Source: Congeria kusceri (taxonomy: Eukaryota > Mollusca > Bivalvia > Myida > Dreissenidae). Taken from it: a stretch of 64,000 nt of DNA. Positions 15,101-24,896 of this stretch are shown piece after piece. Location of the stretch: the NCBI GenBank assembly GCA_027627225.1, contig CM051034.1, forward strand, positions 7,912,058 through 7,976,057, read 5' to 3'. Every line of letters begins with the position of its first letter. The stretch's first letter is position 1. The position numbers and the translations under genes were made by a program. The notes under the pieces were generated by a model that was given only the letters and a program-made list of their open reading frames with translations, was not told where the DNA came from and did no database searches.

Positions 15101-18100
15101 TTCGAAGTCAACGGGAACGGCGAGAAAATTATGAAATAACGATAGTTCGGATTAAACATTTTCACCATTTTATATATAAAAAAAACGTTCACAGTTGCGT
15201 CACATTTTGCTTTTTATCCACATACGCAATTATAAAGGAGCTGAATATACTTCCGAAACTAGTAAATAACAAACTTTTACAATCAAAATTCTTATCAAGC
15301 ATACCTGACTTGGTATAATGATAACAAGAGGGCCATATGGCCCTAGGTCGCTCACCTGAGGGGCTAAGGAATTAAACTGTTCTGAGCATGTTACATGAAG
15401 ATTCGGCTAAAATTGTGGCCTCTAGATTGTTCACAAGCTTGTTTATTTTTAATTTGGCCTGGTGACCTAGTATTTTACCACATGTGACCTGGGTTCGAAC
15501 TTGTCAGAGATATCATTGCGACAAATGTTCTGAGAAAGTTTCATGATGATTGGGATACAAATGTGGCCTCTAGAGTGTTCACAAGCTTTTTAAAATTTTC
15601 AATAGATCCATATAAGGAAAACTGAACTCCCTCCCCTCCCCTGGCGGCCATGTTTTTCAACAGACCGTAACCATTTTCTTACTCAGCCAAGATATCATAT
15701 GAACCAATGTTCTGAGCAAGTTTCATGCTGATTGGGCAAAAAATGTGACTTCCAGAGTGTTCAAAAGTTTTTTCTATAGCCCATTAGGAAACCTTACCCA
15801 CCCACCCCCCCCCCTTCTGGCGGCCATGTTTATTGACAGACCGGAACCATTTTTGATATCGGTCAAGATATCATAAGAATAACGGTTCTGACCCCCCACC
15901 CCCCTGGCGGCCATGTCTTTTAACGGACTGGAACTATTTTCTAACTTGGCCGAGATATCATAAGAACAAAGGATCTGAGCAAGTTTAATGTTGATTGGGC
16001 AAAAAATGTGACTTCTAGAGTGTTCACAAGCTTTTCCTATAGCCATATAAGGAAATCCCCCCCCTGGCGGCCAGGTTTTTCAACAGACCGGAACCATTTT
16101 CGAACTCGGCCTAGATATCATTACAACAAATGTTATGAGCTAGTTTCATGATGATTGGGCAAAAAATGTGACTTCTAGAGTATTAACAAGCTTTTTCTTC
16201 AATTTGACCTAATGACCTAGTTTTTGACCCCACATGACCCAGTTTCGAACTCGGCCGAGATATCATTGGGACAAATGTTCTGACCAAATTTCATGAAGAT
16301 TGGCCAATACGATGGACAATACATGACGGACAAAAGGCAATCACAAAAGCTCACCATGAGCACGTTGTGCTCAGGTGAGCTAAAAATGCAACCCATTAGT
16401 TATTTGGTGTACCTTTTTACGTGGGTAAACTGTTTCACCACTGGTGGACAACTAACCAATTTGATAGTCTTACGTTGGCGAGCCATCATTAAGAAAGTAG
16501 CTTTAAATACCCAGAAATACCTTGCACAAACTTACACAGGTTGCATGTCACTTTCCTTAATGAGCGTTAATATCGCCCATTAGCGGTCCGCGAATCTTTA
16601 TTGAAGGTGTGAAAACATCGGGTCCCAATCAAAACCGCGACTTTGAATTAACAATAAGTAAATAAGTGTGAAATTTCAGACTTTGAAATTAAAACAGTTC
16701 AAATTAAATGAGTTTATTTTATTTAAATAAAGAAGAAACCAATTTGGGATTAGAAAACTACTTCGAAATAACGCTGATTTCGAATTAACAGAGTTCGAAA
16801 TAACGATGTTCAAATGTATATTTCTGTATTAATTACTGGCCTCTGACCTAAACTGTGTAAACTATAGGTAATGCCCCTAACAAGGAAATATTGTGCTTAG
16901 CATTTGGACATAGTACAGACTCTAGAATACATGTACAATCATTCATATGTGCCACAAATGTACAATTCATGTGTGATGTTGGGTGGTCTACAGGAATGCA
17001 ACTTTTACACCAGTAAGTCATCTAGAAGGCAACGGGCATACCTGGAACTTGATACATTTCCATTTACAATTTTCATAAAATAAAACTATACAAATACATA
17101 ACTATTATACTTTAACCTCTATTTGCCATATTATGTTATTTTATAATTATTTTAAAGGGTTAAGTCCTTTTAAAAAGCTACTATGTATATGTTATGTATT
17201 GAACACCAATGTCAGACCAATATTTCTCAGAAACAAATTGAAATTTTAACAATGAATTCTGCTACAAACATGTTCTCATTTATTTAGGTTGGCAAAATTA
17301 GGTGCCATAAATATCAGATGTTCACTAAATTCTTCACTATATGACTACTTTTTACAATGTTTTTGCAAACACGTGTTTTTATTGATTACTAACATCATAT
17401 CTGAGTACACCTGATTAATTTACCTGGCACGAATTGCTTCTAAGAAGCAAAGCACCACTGTCTTCCCTGTTGTTTTAAAGCTAGGAAATACGGCCTCAGT
17501 ATATTATACAGCAGCCGGTTATTATCGGTGGCATTTACCTCTGGAATTCTTGCCAAACATACCAAATCCCAACGTGGTGCGTTGAGTCAAAATAGCTGCA
17601 TGTAAATGATATAAGTAATTTACTGGTATTAAGCATCATTTACAGGCACTGAATCAGGACACCCAATTACTGTTCTCTATCTACATGCATTTTACAGCTA
17701 GTTATTACTTATATTATCCGTGTATGCGTTTAGATGAATGCAAATAGGAGAGAAGTAATTTTTCTACATCACATACGACAGATGAGCAATTCTCTACCTT
17801 CCACATGCAAGTTCTTACTGTAGATTTTGTACAGTCTGTTTCATACATTTACAATTCAGTATTTTGTTCACACATGTACAATGCACTATCTTTACATATA
17901 CAGTAAGTTTACTATCTCTTCCATACATGTACAGTTCACTATCTCTTTCAGACATGTACACTTTACTATCTCTTTCAGAAATGTACAGTTCACTATCTCT
18001 TTCAGACATGTACACTTTACTATCTCTTTCATACATGTACAGTTCACTGTCTCTTTCAAATATGTACACTTTACTATCTCTTTCAGATATGTACAGTTCA

Positions 18101-21100
18101 CTATATCTTTCAGACATGTACAGTTTACTATCTCTTTCAGATATGTACAGTTCACTATCTCTTTCAGACAAGTACACTTTACTATCTCTTTCATGCATGT
18201 ACAGTTCACTATCTCTTTCAGACATGTACACTTTACTATCTCTTTCAGAAATGTACAGTTCACTATCTCTTTCAGACATGTACACTTTACTATCTCTTTC
18301 ATACATGTACAGTTCACTGTCTCTTTCAAATATGTACACTTTACTATCTCTTTCAGATATGTACAGTTCACTATATCTTTCAGACATGTACAGTTTACTA
18401 TCTCTTTCAGATATGTACAGTTCACTATCTCTTTCAGACAAGTACACTTTACTATCTCTTTCATGCATGTACAGTTCACTATCTCTTTCAGACATGTACA
18501 CTTTACTATCTCTTTCAGATATTTACAGTTCACTATCTCTTTCAGACAAGTACAGTTCACTATCTCTCAGATATGTAGAGTTCACTATCTCTTTAACATA
18601 TGTAGAGTTCACTATCTTTTTCTGACATGTACAGTGTTTAATCCCTTTCATCTAGGTCACACATACAAAATACTTCATCTCTGTGACACATGTACCTTTC
18701 TTTATCTCTGTAATACATGTACAATTCTTTGTTTCTATCACACATGTACAATTCTTCATCTCTGTCACACAATTCTTTACATCTTTCACACATTAAAAAT
18801 TCTTCATCTTTGTCATACATGTAAAATTCTTCATATCAATCACACATGTACAATTCTTCATCTCTGTCACACATAAAAAATTCTTTATATCTGTCACACA
18901 TGTACAATTCTTCATCTCTGTCACACATATATACAATGCTTAATCTCTGTCACACATATATACAATTCTTAATCTCTGTCACACATACATACAATTCTTC
19001 ATCTCTGTCACACATATATACAGTTCTTCATCTCTGTCAAACATACATACAATGCTTAATCTCTGCCACACATACATACAATTCTTAATCTTTGTCACAC
19101 ATACATACAATTCTTCATCTCTGTCTCACATATATACAGTTCTTCATCTCTGTCACACATCCATACAAATTTTCATCTCTGTCACAAATATATTCAATTA
19201 TTAATCTCTGTCACACATACATACAATTCTTCATCTCTGTCACACATATATACAATTCTGCATCTCTGTCACACATCCATACAATTTGTAATCTCTGTCA
19301 CAAATATATACAATTCTTAATCTATGTCACACATACATACAATTCTTCAACTCTGTCACACATATATACAATTCTTCATCTCTGTCACACATCCATACAA
19401 GTTTTTATCTCTGTCACAAATATATACAATTTTTCGTTTTTATCACACATGTTTAATTCTTCATCTCTGTCACACATATACAATTCTACATCTCTGCCAC
19501 ACATGTACAATTCTACAACTCTGCCACACTTGTACAATTATTTATATCTGTCAAACATGTACAATTCTTCATCTCTGTCACACATGTACAATTCTTCATC
19601 TCTGCCACACATGTACAATTCTTCATCTCTGTCACACATGTACAATTCTTTATATCTGTCACACATGTACAATTCTTTATATCTGTCACACATGTACAAT
19701 TCTTTATATGTGTCACACATGTAGAAATTCGTCATCTCTAACACACATGTACAATCCTTTATATCTGTCACACATGGACAATTCTTCATCTCTGCCACAC
19801 ATGTACAATTCTTAATCTCTGCCACACGTGTACTTCATATCTGCCACACATGTACAATTCTTCATCTCTGCCACACATGTACAATTCTTTATATCTGTCA
19901 CATGTGTACAATTTTTCCTCTCTGCCACACATGTACAATTCTTCATATTTGCCACAGATGTACAATTCTTCATCTCTGCCAAACATGTTCAATTCTTTAT
20001 ATGTGTCACACATGTACAATTCTTCATCTCTGTCACATATGTACAGTTCTTTCTATCTGTCACACATGTACAATTCTTCATCTATGTCACACATGTACAA
20101 CTCTTCATCTCTGTCACATATATACAATTCTTCATCTCTATCACATATGTACAATTTTTTCTATCTGTCACATATGTACAATTCTTCATCTATGTCACAC
20201 ATGTACAATTCTTCATATCTTTGACACACATGTACAATTCTTTATATGTGTCACACATGTAAAATGCTTCATCTCTGCCAAACATGTAAGATTCTTCATC
20301 TCTGCCAAACGTGTACAATTCTTTATATGTGTCACACATGTACAATTCTTCATCTCTGTCACACATGTACAATTTTTCATCTTCATATGTACAATTCTTT
20401 CTATCTGTCACACATGTAGAAATCTTCATCTCTGTCGCACATGTACAATTCTTTCTATCTGTCACACATGTAGAAATCTTCATCTCTGTCACACATGTAC
20501 AATTCTTCGTATCTTTGACACATGTACAAGTTGTTTCATGTGTCACACATGTACGATTCTTCATCTCTGTCACACTCATACAATTCTTAATCTGTGTCAC
20601 ACATGTAGAAATTCTTCATCTCTGTCACACATGTACAATTCTTAGTATCTTTTACACATGTACAATTCGTATTATCTGTCACACATGTATAATTCTTCAT
20701 CTCTGTCACACATGTACAATTCTTAATCTCTGTCACTCATGTAGAAATTCTTCATCTTTGTCACACATGTGTACAATTCTTCATCTCTGTCACACATGTG
20801 TACAATTCTTAATCTCTGTCATGCATGTGTACAATTCTTCATCTCTGTCACACATAAACAATTCTTCATCTCTGCCACACGTGTACAATTATTCATAAGC
20901 GCCACACATGTACAATTCTTTATATGTGCCATACATGTACAATTATTCATAAGTGCCACACATGTTCAATTCTTCATATGTGCCACAGAAGTACAATTTT
21001 TTATATGTGCCACACATGTACAATTATTCATAAGTGCCACATATGTACAATTCTTCATATGTGCCACATAGATACAATTATTTTTATGTGAGACACATAC

Positions 21101-23730
21101 ACAATTCTTTGTATGTGCCACACATGTACAATTATTCATATGTGTCATACATGTACAATTATTCATAAGTGCCACACATGTACAATTATTCATATGTGCC
21201 ACACAAGTACAATTATTCATCTTCGAAACACATGTACACCTATTCATCTCTGCCACACATGTACAATTATTCATAAGTGCCACACATGTACAATTCTTCA
21301 TATGTGCTACATACATGTAGATACAATTATTTTTATGTGCCACACATACACAATTCTTTATATGTGCCATACATACACAATTCTTTATATGTGCCATACA
21401 TGTACAATCATTTATATGTGCTACAAATGTACAATTCTTCATATGTGCCAAACAAGTACAATTCTTCATATTTGCCATACATGTACAATCATTCATATGT
21501 GCCACACATGTACAATTCTTGATATGTGTCACAAATGTACAATTCTTTATATGTGCCACACATGTATAATTCTTCATATGTGCCACACAAGTACAATTCT
21601 TCATATGTACAATTCTTTCGCACATGATCATTTCCATATCTCTTTCATATATGCACGTTCCAATATCTCTGTCATGCATTACACATTAATTAAATTATAA
21701 GATAAATTAAAGGCAAGATAACATTTTGAAACGAGACTAAATAAGTATCTGAATTATTTAAATTTAATATACATGTTGTTTTTTCTATCATCAGTAATAC
21801 CTTTTATTAAACAAACTGCTAAACATACAGTTTCATATTTAACTATGAATTGTACATAATGTGCAATATTCCATCAAATGGAAGATTGCATCACTGTGCA
21901 TATGTGGATCCATGAGTCATCCGTTATTCCTGGGAAATCAACTCTTTTGCAGTAAATAACGAAGTGGGCTTGGTTTTAAAGTGAAGAATGCAGAAAGAAT
22001 TTCATGACACATCAGTAGACTCTTAACTTTATACGAGCCTGCCATTTTCAAGGCTACAGCATGTTTCTGCCACATTCCAAATCATCAAATGTTTATATGT
22101 TCCCTTGACAAAAACATTTCCCAATGTTTAATCTTTTTGTTGTTGTTATTGAAAGGCATGCAAAATTTCTGTCAGTAACTCAGTTTCAAACAATCACCAT
22201 TATCATCATCATCATCTTCATCATCATAAACAACAGCAACAACATCATCATCATCATCAGCAGCAGCAGCGTGTTCGACAACATCATCATGAACATGATC
22301 TATCATCATCATCATCATCATCATCAAGATTATCATCATCTTCATTATTATTATTATCTTCATTATAATTTAATATATTGATAGTATTATTATAACTGTT
22401 ATTATGTGTTTTTTACAGAGCACCTATACAGTTTCGTACACCATTATGATTGATCAACCTCAGTGCACACACACAGACCACTGGAGATGTAACTAACAGC
22501 CTGTCTAGAAAGCACACAGCTAGCTAACACTCTCAAGATTACAGATGTCTGTGAAAATCAATAACAACACTTACATCGGCCTTCCATGAGATTTTGTAAC
22601 AAATTTCTCACACTTTTCTGCTAAATACAGGGAGAAAACTTACCAAAATTCTATAATGAGAATATGTTTTCGGACACTTAAAAATAAATAAAAAAATTTG
22701 TTCGAAAATTTGGATACACAAAAATATTTCCAAATTACAGGTGTCCGAAAATGTAAGACAATATGACAATATTGCAATTTCGTTCGGATTTGTCCGGTGT
22801 ATAACGTTTTTTACCGTTTCATGATTCAGTATCGATTCATGATTGCGCGTGCTTGTTTAATACCAAGCTGTATAGTATTATTAATTTTTAGCGATGTTTG
22901 CTATTAATTTGGAATCTGTTCATATGTATGATTTTGTTTTACAGAAAATTACCCCAATACTGCATTTTTGTCGACCAAGCTCAAAGATTACCATCTCGTA
23001 TATTATTTACCTGTAATAAATGCCAAAAAATAAGCAAATTATGATTTTGTTGTTTGTTCTTGAACCAAAAATCTTAAACAAATGTCTTTAACATCTTCAA
23101 ATATTCGTGCAACTTGTGATAGTGTGCGATAAAACTGGAGCCTGTTTGTCACACTTATCATGTTGAGTAGGGGCTAGTACCGTAAATACATTGTTATTTG
23201 CCACTAATTGGCATATTTATTTACCGATATCACAACCGGTATACACAATCGGGTAAACCCATTATTTATGGCACATGGCCCTTGACCTAATAACGCTTAT
23301 GTAACGGTCCACCGCCCCCACTCATTCATCTGCCAGGTTTTATGACCTTCGTCCAGTTGTAAAAACACATGTGTGATGTGTCACCGGGTTAACGCAAACA
23401 CGTTAGAATTCTGCCAAAATACCACTGTCATATAAAATGTCCGAAAATTTAGATTCTTTAATTATGGGTAAAAATCAAGATGTCCGAAAATATATAGTGA
23501 CAAAAAAATAATTATTTTGGCTAAAAAAGAGGGTGTCTGAAAATGTATAGTGTCCGAAAACATAGAGTTTTTATGGTATTTACATATTAGTTATTACAAA
23601 TAACAATTGTACTCACAATATCGAGGAGTTGTCCAAGAGTAGAGTAAACTTTATGTGACAGGCGACGAGAAGTGGGTGGGTGGGGTAATCTCCGAACTAC
23701 TGGTGGTAACACAGAATGACCAGATTCCAT
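3022..23730 (-). CDS. JAKMIP: JAKMIP-family coiled-coil protein, 11 coding exons, 3' end off the window
   Basis: Join, in transcript order: 23730-23617, 12587-12342, 10708-10595, 10239-10093, 7486-7316, 7077-7009, 6578-6465, 5780-5646, 5077-4997, 4530-4462, 3132-3022. All exons are phase 0-0 multiples of three with AG/GT borders, and together encode 457 residues without a stop. The family call rests on matches, in the right order, to what I know of vertebrate JAKMIP proteins: a block reading EQKCKPLQEKNKKFLERN, a basic patch HRKKRRLR, an acidic Ser-rich stretch, KFRTLQKEHLLLQ, and a C-terminal SEHLEFLVLET segment. JAKMIPs are coiled-coil proteins that bind microtubules and, in vertebrates, Janus kinases. 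The amino end is odd: about 158 non-coiled residues replace the long N-terminal coil of vertebrate JAKMIPs. This may be an alternative first exon or a derived paralogue. The family's C-terminal region is not in the window. The exons and family are well supported; orthology to a particular JAKMIP is not. Confidence 0.78.
3731..3873 (-). repeat. Three diverged copies of the exon-10 end plus donor
   Basis: On the reverse strand each roughly 57-base unit carries a version of the last exon-10 bases (GATACTAACTCAGGAGCAAA), then GGTAGGTATC, then intron sequence ending TGTCAAAACTATAGTA. The middle copy differs from the true exon end at only about 3 of 22 positions and keeps a GTAGGT donor; the copy nearest the gene is truncated. 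Confidence 0.75.
3874..4428. mobile_element. MITE with imperfect terminal inverted repeats
   Basis: The left end 'atactgtgaaataa' and the complement of the right end 'ataccgtggaatca' match with few differences, and both lead into TTTCGCG-type sequence. About 555 bases, no ORF; the flanks suggest a TA target. It splits the tandem copies of the exon-10 junction from the exon itself. Confidence 0.7.
4462..4530 (-). CDS. JAKMIP: JAKMIP-like coding exon 10
   Basis: 23 codons, phase 0-0, acceptor 'gtgttacag', donor GTAGGT. It starts DNDASWTSEKEQL, matching the JAKMIP D-S-H-W-V-E-D-K-Q-L stretch, and ends RIRTHEQT. Diverged copies of its last 22 bases plus donor lie further down the intron at 3731-3873. 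Confidence 0.82.
4718..4733 (+). repeat. Run of 16 G
   Basis: Uninterrupted G run in the intron between JAKMIP-like exons 9 and 10. The exact length may be unreliable because of assembly or polymerase slippage. Confidence 0.8.
4997..5077 (-). CDS. JAKMIP: JAKMIP-like coding exon 9 (coiled coil)
   Basis: 27 codons, phase 0-0, acceptor 'ttactgttccag', donor GTACAA. It encodes FEADLYVFQCKIDSLEE, equivalent to the JAKMIP segment with L-R-Y-K-A-K-I-E-D-L-E. Confidence 0.82.
5168..5645 (-). repeat. 35-bp minisatellite built on the exon-8 splice donor
   Basis: About 14 units of 'gaatgactgaccttgacata' plus 'caaatgacccactat'. On the coding strand each unit reads TATGTCAAG then GTCAGTCATTC. The first nine bases are the end of exon 8 and the rest is its intron start. 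The array starts directly at the exon border. Confidence 0.85.
5646..5780 (-). CDS. JAKMIP: JAKMIP-like coding exon 8; its 3' end seeds a satellite
   Basis: 45 codons, phase 0-0, acceptor 'acttttag'. The sequence KFRTLQKEHLLLQ resembles the JAKMIP block F-R-Q-L-T-K-E-Y-Q-A-L-Q, and the exon ends QRYVK before a GTCAGT donor. The last nine exon bases plus the donor form part of every unit of the 35-bp array that follows downstream in the intron (5168-5645). Confidence 0.82.
6010..6415. repeat. GACCTT-type interspersed repeat, two units
   Basis: Two about 150-base units with 'gtgaccttgacctttgagct' and 'acacaggtcttgcg', ending 'gtggcaagttatttaaaaat'. The same family occupies 24480-27060. It lies in the intron between exons 7 and 8. 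Confidence 0.65.
6465..6578 (-). CDS. JAKMIP: JAKMIP-like coding exon 7 (acidic Ser-rich linker)
   Basis: 38 codons, phase 0-0, acceptor 'gtgtttcag', donor GTTAGC. Low-complexity Ser/Asp sequence with SDLSVSSVSHSNLSDDD. It occupies the same place as the acidic Ser-rich linker after the basic patch in JAKMIPs; phosphorylation is plausible but not shown. Confidence 0.78.
7009..7077 (-). CDS. JAKMIP: JAKMIP-like coding exon 6 (basic patch)
   Basis: 23 codons, phase 0-0, acceptor 'tccttcag', donor GTAAGG. It encodes EKDRRMEVLQHRKKRRLR followed by LSPEY. The Arg/Lys cluster corresponds to the R-R-R-K-H-R-R patch of vertebrate JAKMIPs. Confidence 0.8.
7316..7486 (-). CDS. JAKMIP: JAKMIP-like coding exon 5 (coiled coil)
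   Basis: 57 codons, phase 0-0, with a GTAAGT donor. Continuous coiled coil beginning KEQLNVCRQKCSGL and ending TISAMKLLAA. A D-N-E-E-Q core aligns with the A-N-E-E-Q stretch of JAKMIPs that precedes their basic patch. Confidence 0.82.
7701..9900 (+). repeat. 32-bp satellite, about 68 copies, with higher-order structure
   Basis: Unit 'agttttgctcctcactacat' plus 'actgcacacttt', highly homogeneous, filling most of the intron between JAKMIP-like exons 4 and 5. A variant series (two 'gcacattt' units, then 'tgtacac' units, then 'taccgcac') occurs near 7945, 8938 and 9476, showing duplication of multi-unit blocks. On the gene's strand each unit contains CAGTATGTAG, a donor-like GTATGT. Confidence 0.93.
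10093..10239 (-). CDS. JAKMIP: JAKMIP-like coding exon 4 (diagnostic coiled coil)
   Basis: 49 codons, phase 0-0, acceptor 'tttcattcag', donor GTATGT. Heptad-rich, with the block EQKCKPLQEKNKKFLERN that parallels the Q-C-K-P-L-x-E-R-N-K region of vertebrate JAKMIPs. This is the strongest family marker in the gene. Confidence 0.85.
10595..10708 (-). CDS. JAKMIP: JAKMIP-like coding exon 3
   Basis: 38 codons, phase 0-0, with a 'gttattttcag' acceptor and GTAAGT donor. It starts ARVSDETPGTSK and ends SKQDSLYL, leading into the coiled coil that begins in the next exon. Confidence 0.75.
10709..12341. other. Intron 2, no feature seen
   Basis: AT-rich intron sequence between JAKMIP-like exons 3 and 2. 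I see no coding exon or clear repeat. Confidence 0.55.
12342..12587 (-). CDS. JAKMIP: JAKMIP-like coding exon 2
   Basis: 82 codons between a 'tattttccag' acceptor and a GTTAGT donor. It opens LEQLQPSEDLRSKLQKLV, a short helical stretch, and turns into a Ser/Thr/Gly-rich, probably disordered segment ending SSVDL. Base composition is clearly more GC-rich than the surrounding intron. Phase 0-0. Confidence 0.75.
12787..13475 (+). mobile_element. TIR element, copy 1 ('tacagtcgaaacg' family)
   Basis: Ends 'tacagtcgaaacgtgata' and 'tatcgcgtttcaactgta' are inverted repeats, followed inside by 'ctgcgaaatgatgggatact'. About 690 bases with no transposase ORF. A second copy lies in opposite orientation at 26134-26746. 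Located in intron 1 of the JAKMIP-like gene. Confidence 0.82.
13846..15040 (+). mobile_element. Repeat with TIR-like ends; inverted copy near 36.2-37.1 kb
   Basis: It begins near 'gaagaaagactgctggcgac' and ends near the palindrome 'gttggcgaccgccaac'. Shared landmarks with 36208-37075 in inverted order include 'actaaaagcatgtgaatt' and 'agtcaaaagtaggtca'. No ORF of note. Confidence 0.6.
15084..16816. mobile_element. TIR element carrying a nested insertion
   Basis: The left end 'attcgaacactgttatttcg' is matched by the complement of the right end, 'atttgaacatcgttatttcg'. Sub-terminal sequence is also rich in TTCGAAATAACG motifs. About 670 bases belong to the outer element; the rest is the insertion at 15326-16386. 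Confidence 0.75.
15326..16386 (+). repeat. 'gggccatatggccctaggtc' element, nested copy
   Basis: Left end 'aagagggccatatggcccta' and 'ggtcgctcacctgag'; right end 'cacgttgtgctcaggtgagc' then taaaaa. The inside has repeated units with 'ctcggccgagatatcat', 'gcaaaaaatgtgacttctag' and 'ctggcggccatg'. No ORF that looks like a protein gene. Confidence 0.82.
16817..17826. other. Intron 1, no feature seen
   Basis: AT-rich intron sequence between a TIR element and the 27-bp satellite. No exon or recognisable repeat. Confidence 0.55.
17827..21660 (+). repeat. 3.8-kb satellite of 27-bp units in intron 1
   Basis: Roughly 140 units. The left part uses 'atgtacagttcactatctct' plus 'ttcagac' with a 270-bp (ten-unit) higher-order period, so that 17953 onwards is repeated from 18223. 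The right part uses 'acacatgtacaattcttcat' plus 'ctctgtc' and later '...catatgtgcc' variants. Because 27 is a multiple of three and few units contain stops, several frames on both strands stay open for 60-350 codons. These are repeat artefacts: no start context, introns or family match. Confidence 0.93.
21661..22196. other. Intron 1, no feature seen
   Basis: Unique-looking AT-rich sequence between the 27-bp satellite and the ATC microsatellite. Confidence 0.55.
22197..22375 (+). repeat. ATC/CAT microsatellite with CAA and CAG interruptions
   Basis: A trinucleotide tract dominated by 'atcatcatc', with short 'aacaacagc' and 'agcagcagc' islands, drifting into 'attattatt'. It yields poly-His and poly-Ile frames that are not genes. 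Confidence 0.92.
22663..23564. mobile_element. TIR-like element with 'tatgttttcggacact' ends
   Basis: The left end 'tatgttttcggacact' and right end 'agtgtccgaaaacata' are inverted repeats; several internal 'tgtccgaaaa' copies lie near the right end. About 900 bases, no ORF, ending some 50 bases from the JAKMIP-like exon 1 donor. Confidence 0.7.
23617..23730 (-). CDS. JAKMIP: JAKMIP-like coding exon 1 with start codon
   Basis: The reverse strand reads ATG at 23730-23728, then MESGHSVLPPVVRRLPHP, and ends GQLLDI directly before a strong GTGAGT donor. The exon is 38 codons, phase 0 at its 3' end. The segment is Pro/Arg-rich and not coiled coil. Kozak context is moderate (G at +4, T at -3). An upstream non-coding exon or another first exon cannot be excluded, because intron 1 is 11 kb and full of repeats. 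Confidence 0.7.
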
Positions 23731-24479
23731 GGAGGAACTCTCAATCCACACGAGCTGTGTAGATGTTCACTACAGCATGCTTCCTACTCTACTGAGGCTT
23801 CTGGAGCAGACAGCAGATATTTATATGGCTCTACATACACTGCCAGCCTGCCCCCCTGCCAGCTGATCTCCGTAAATAGCTCATGCTGCTACAGCCTGTC
23901 TGTTGGAAAATCTGCAGATAGGAAAACACATTCTACATGTGGGTTATATTTGTATATAGAACTTCATTTCAGACAAATATTTGTAATTTTTAAATATATT
24001 TACTTCCATCTAAATATCTATTACCAATACATTTCAAATAACGTGCAAAAACATTGTAGATACTGGATAATGGTTTATACAATGTCCAAGCCAGGTTGAT
24101 GAATAATATTATAAAACACAGGGATAAATTTAAATAGAAACACAGAAAAAAGAGTTCAAGTACTGGAAGATAGGCAAACATCTTTCATGATAGAAAGCAA
24201 TGCCAAACATATACACCTGTATTGGCTCTTCGACAAAACATGTAGAATTCATAGAAAACTGGTAGGATGTACACATTAAATTATACAAAAGAACAATGAC
24301 TGCAATATTTGTCCCAAAAGTAACTTTTGTTTATATTTCAATATATAATTACTTCTTTCATGGAATGCAAATTTACCAAGAACTGTTAGTAAAACAGGTA
24401 TGCCTCCATTTAGGTCCAGAGAAATCTCTGTACAAAATTGCAAGGATGACAAGTACAATGATGCAAGTTTTGTTTAAAC
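23731..24479. other. Presumed 5' UTR and promoter side of the JAKMIP-like gene
   Basis: Sequence upstream of the minus-strand start codon. No clear TATA box in a convincing position or CpG-rich island was recognised, so the transcription start cannot be placed. Confidence 0.35.
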
Positions 24480-24639
24480 TATTAGTCAGTTTGACCTTGA
24501 CCTTTGACCAATAATCAATAGGGATTTACTTCTTGTCATAACCAACCTACCTACCAAATTTTACAAACCTAGATCTAAGGGTTCCATAGTTATTGTTTGT
24601 TTGTTTGGATTTTTCTCTGTTTTTAACAGTATTTCAGTC

Positions 24640-24896
24640 AAATCACGGCGGGCAGTTAACCTACTCACACTTTTCCTGGGCAAGCTTAGCCGATCTTAGC
24701 GGTTTACCAGCACTAAGTGCGCATACCTATGCCAGTAACTGACAACTGCCCTACTTGAATCAGAGGTAGAGGGAGAATGGCAGTAGAAATAATTTCATCA
24801 CCAATCCCTGCACAAGTTATGTGGTCGGGCTGGGGTTCTAACTCATGATGCCCGGATTGACAGTCCAGCGCTCTACCAACTGAGCTAGCCAGGCCA
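24640..24896 (-). mobile_element. SINE with tRNA-Asp-like head
   Basis: On the reverse strand 24896-24823 reads like a tRNA: 'ggctagctcagttggtagag' (good A box), 'ctggactgtcaatccgg' (GTC anticodon position), then a degenerate B box 'agttagaaccc'. The body runs to 'atttcagtcaaatcacggcg' at the other end. The changed B box and the tail argue for a SINE rather than a tRNA gene. Confidence 0.65.

Noticed and set aside
17827..18876. Open frames of 222-349 codons on both strands
   Set aside because: They fall wholly in the 27-bp satellite; several frames are open at once because the unit is a multiple of three. No domain, start context or splice structure.
18846..21700. Many Tyr/Cys/His-rich frames of 60-247 codons
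   Set aside because: Same satellite, right part; shadows of 'acacatgtacaattcttcat' units.
22124..22381. Poly-Ile/poly-His protein
   Set aside because: Translation of the ATC microsatellite.
24823..24896. tRNA-Asp gene on the minus strand
   Set aside because: The A box and anticodon region look right, but the B box is altered and the sequence continues into a repeat body, so a SINE head is more likely.
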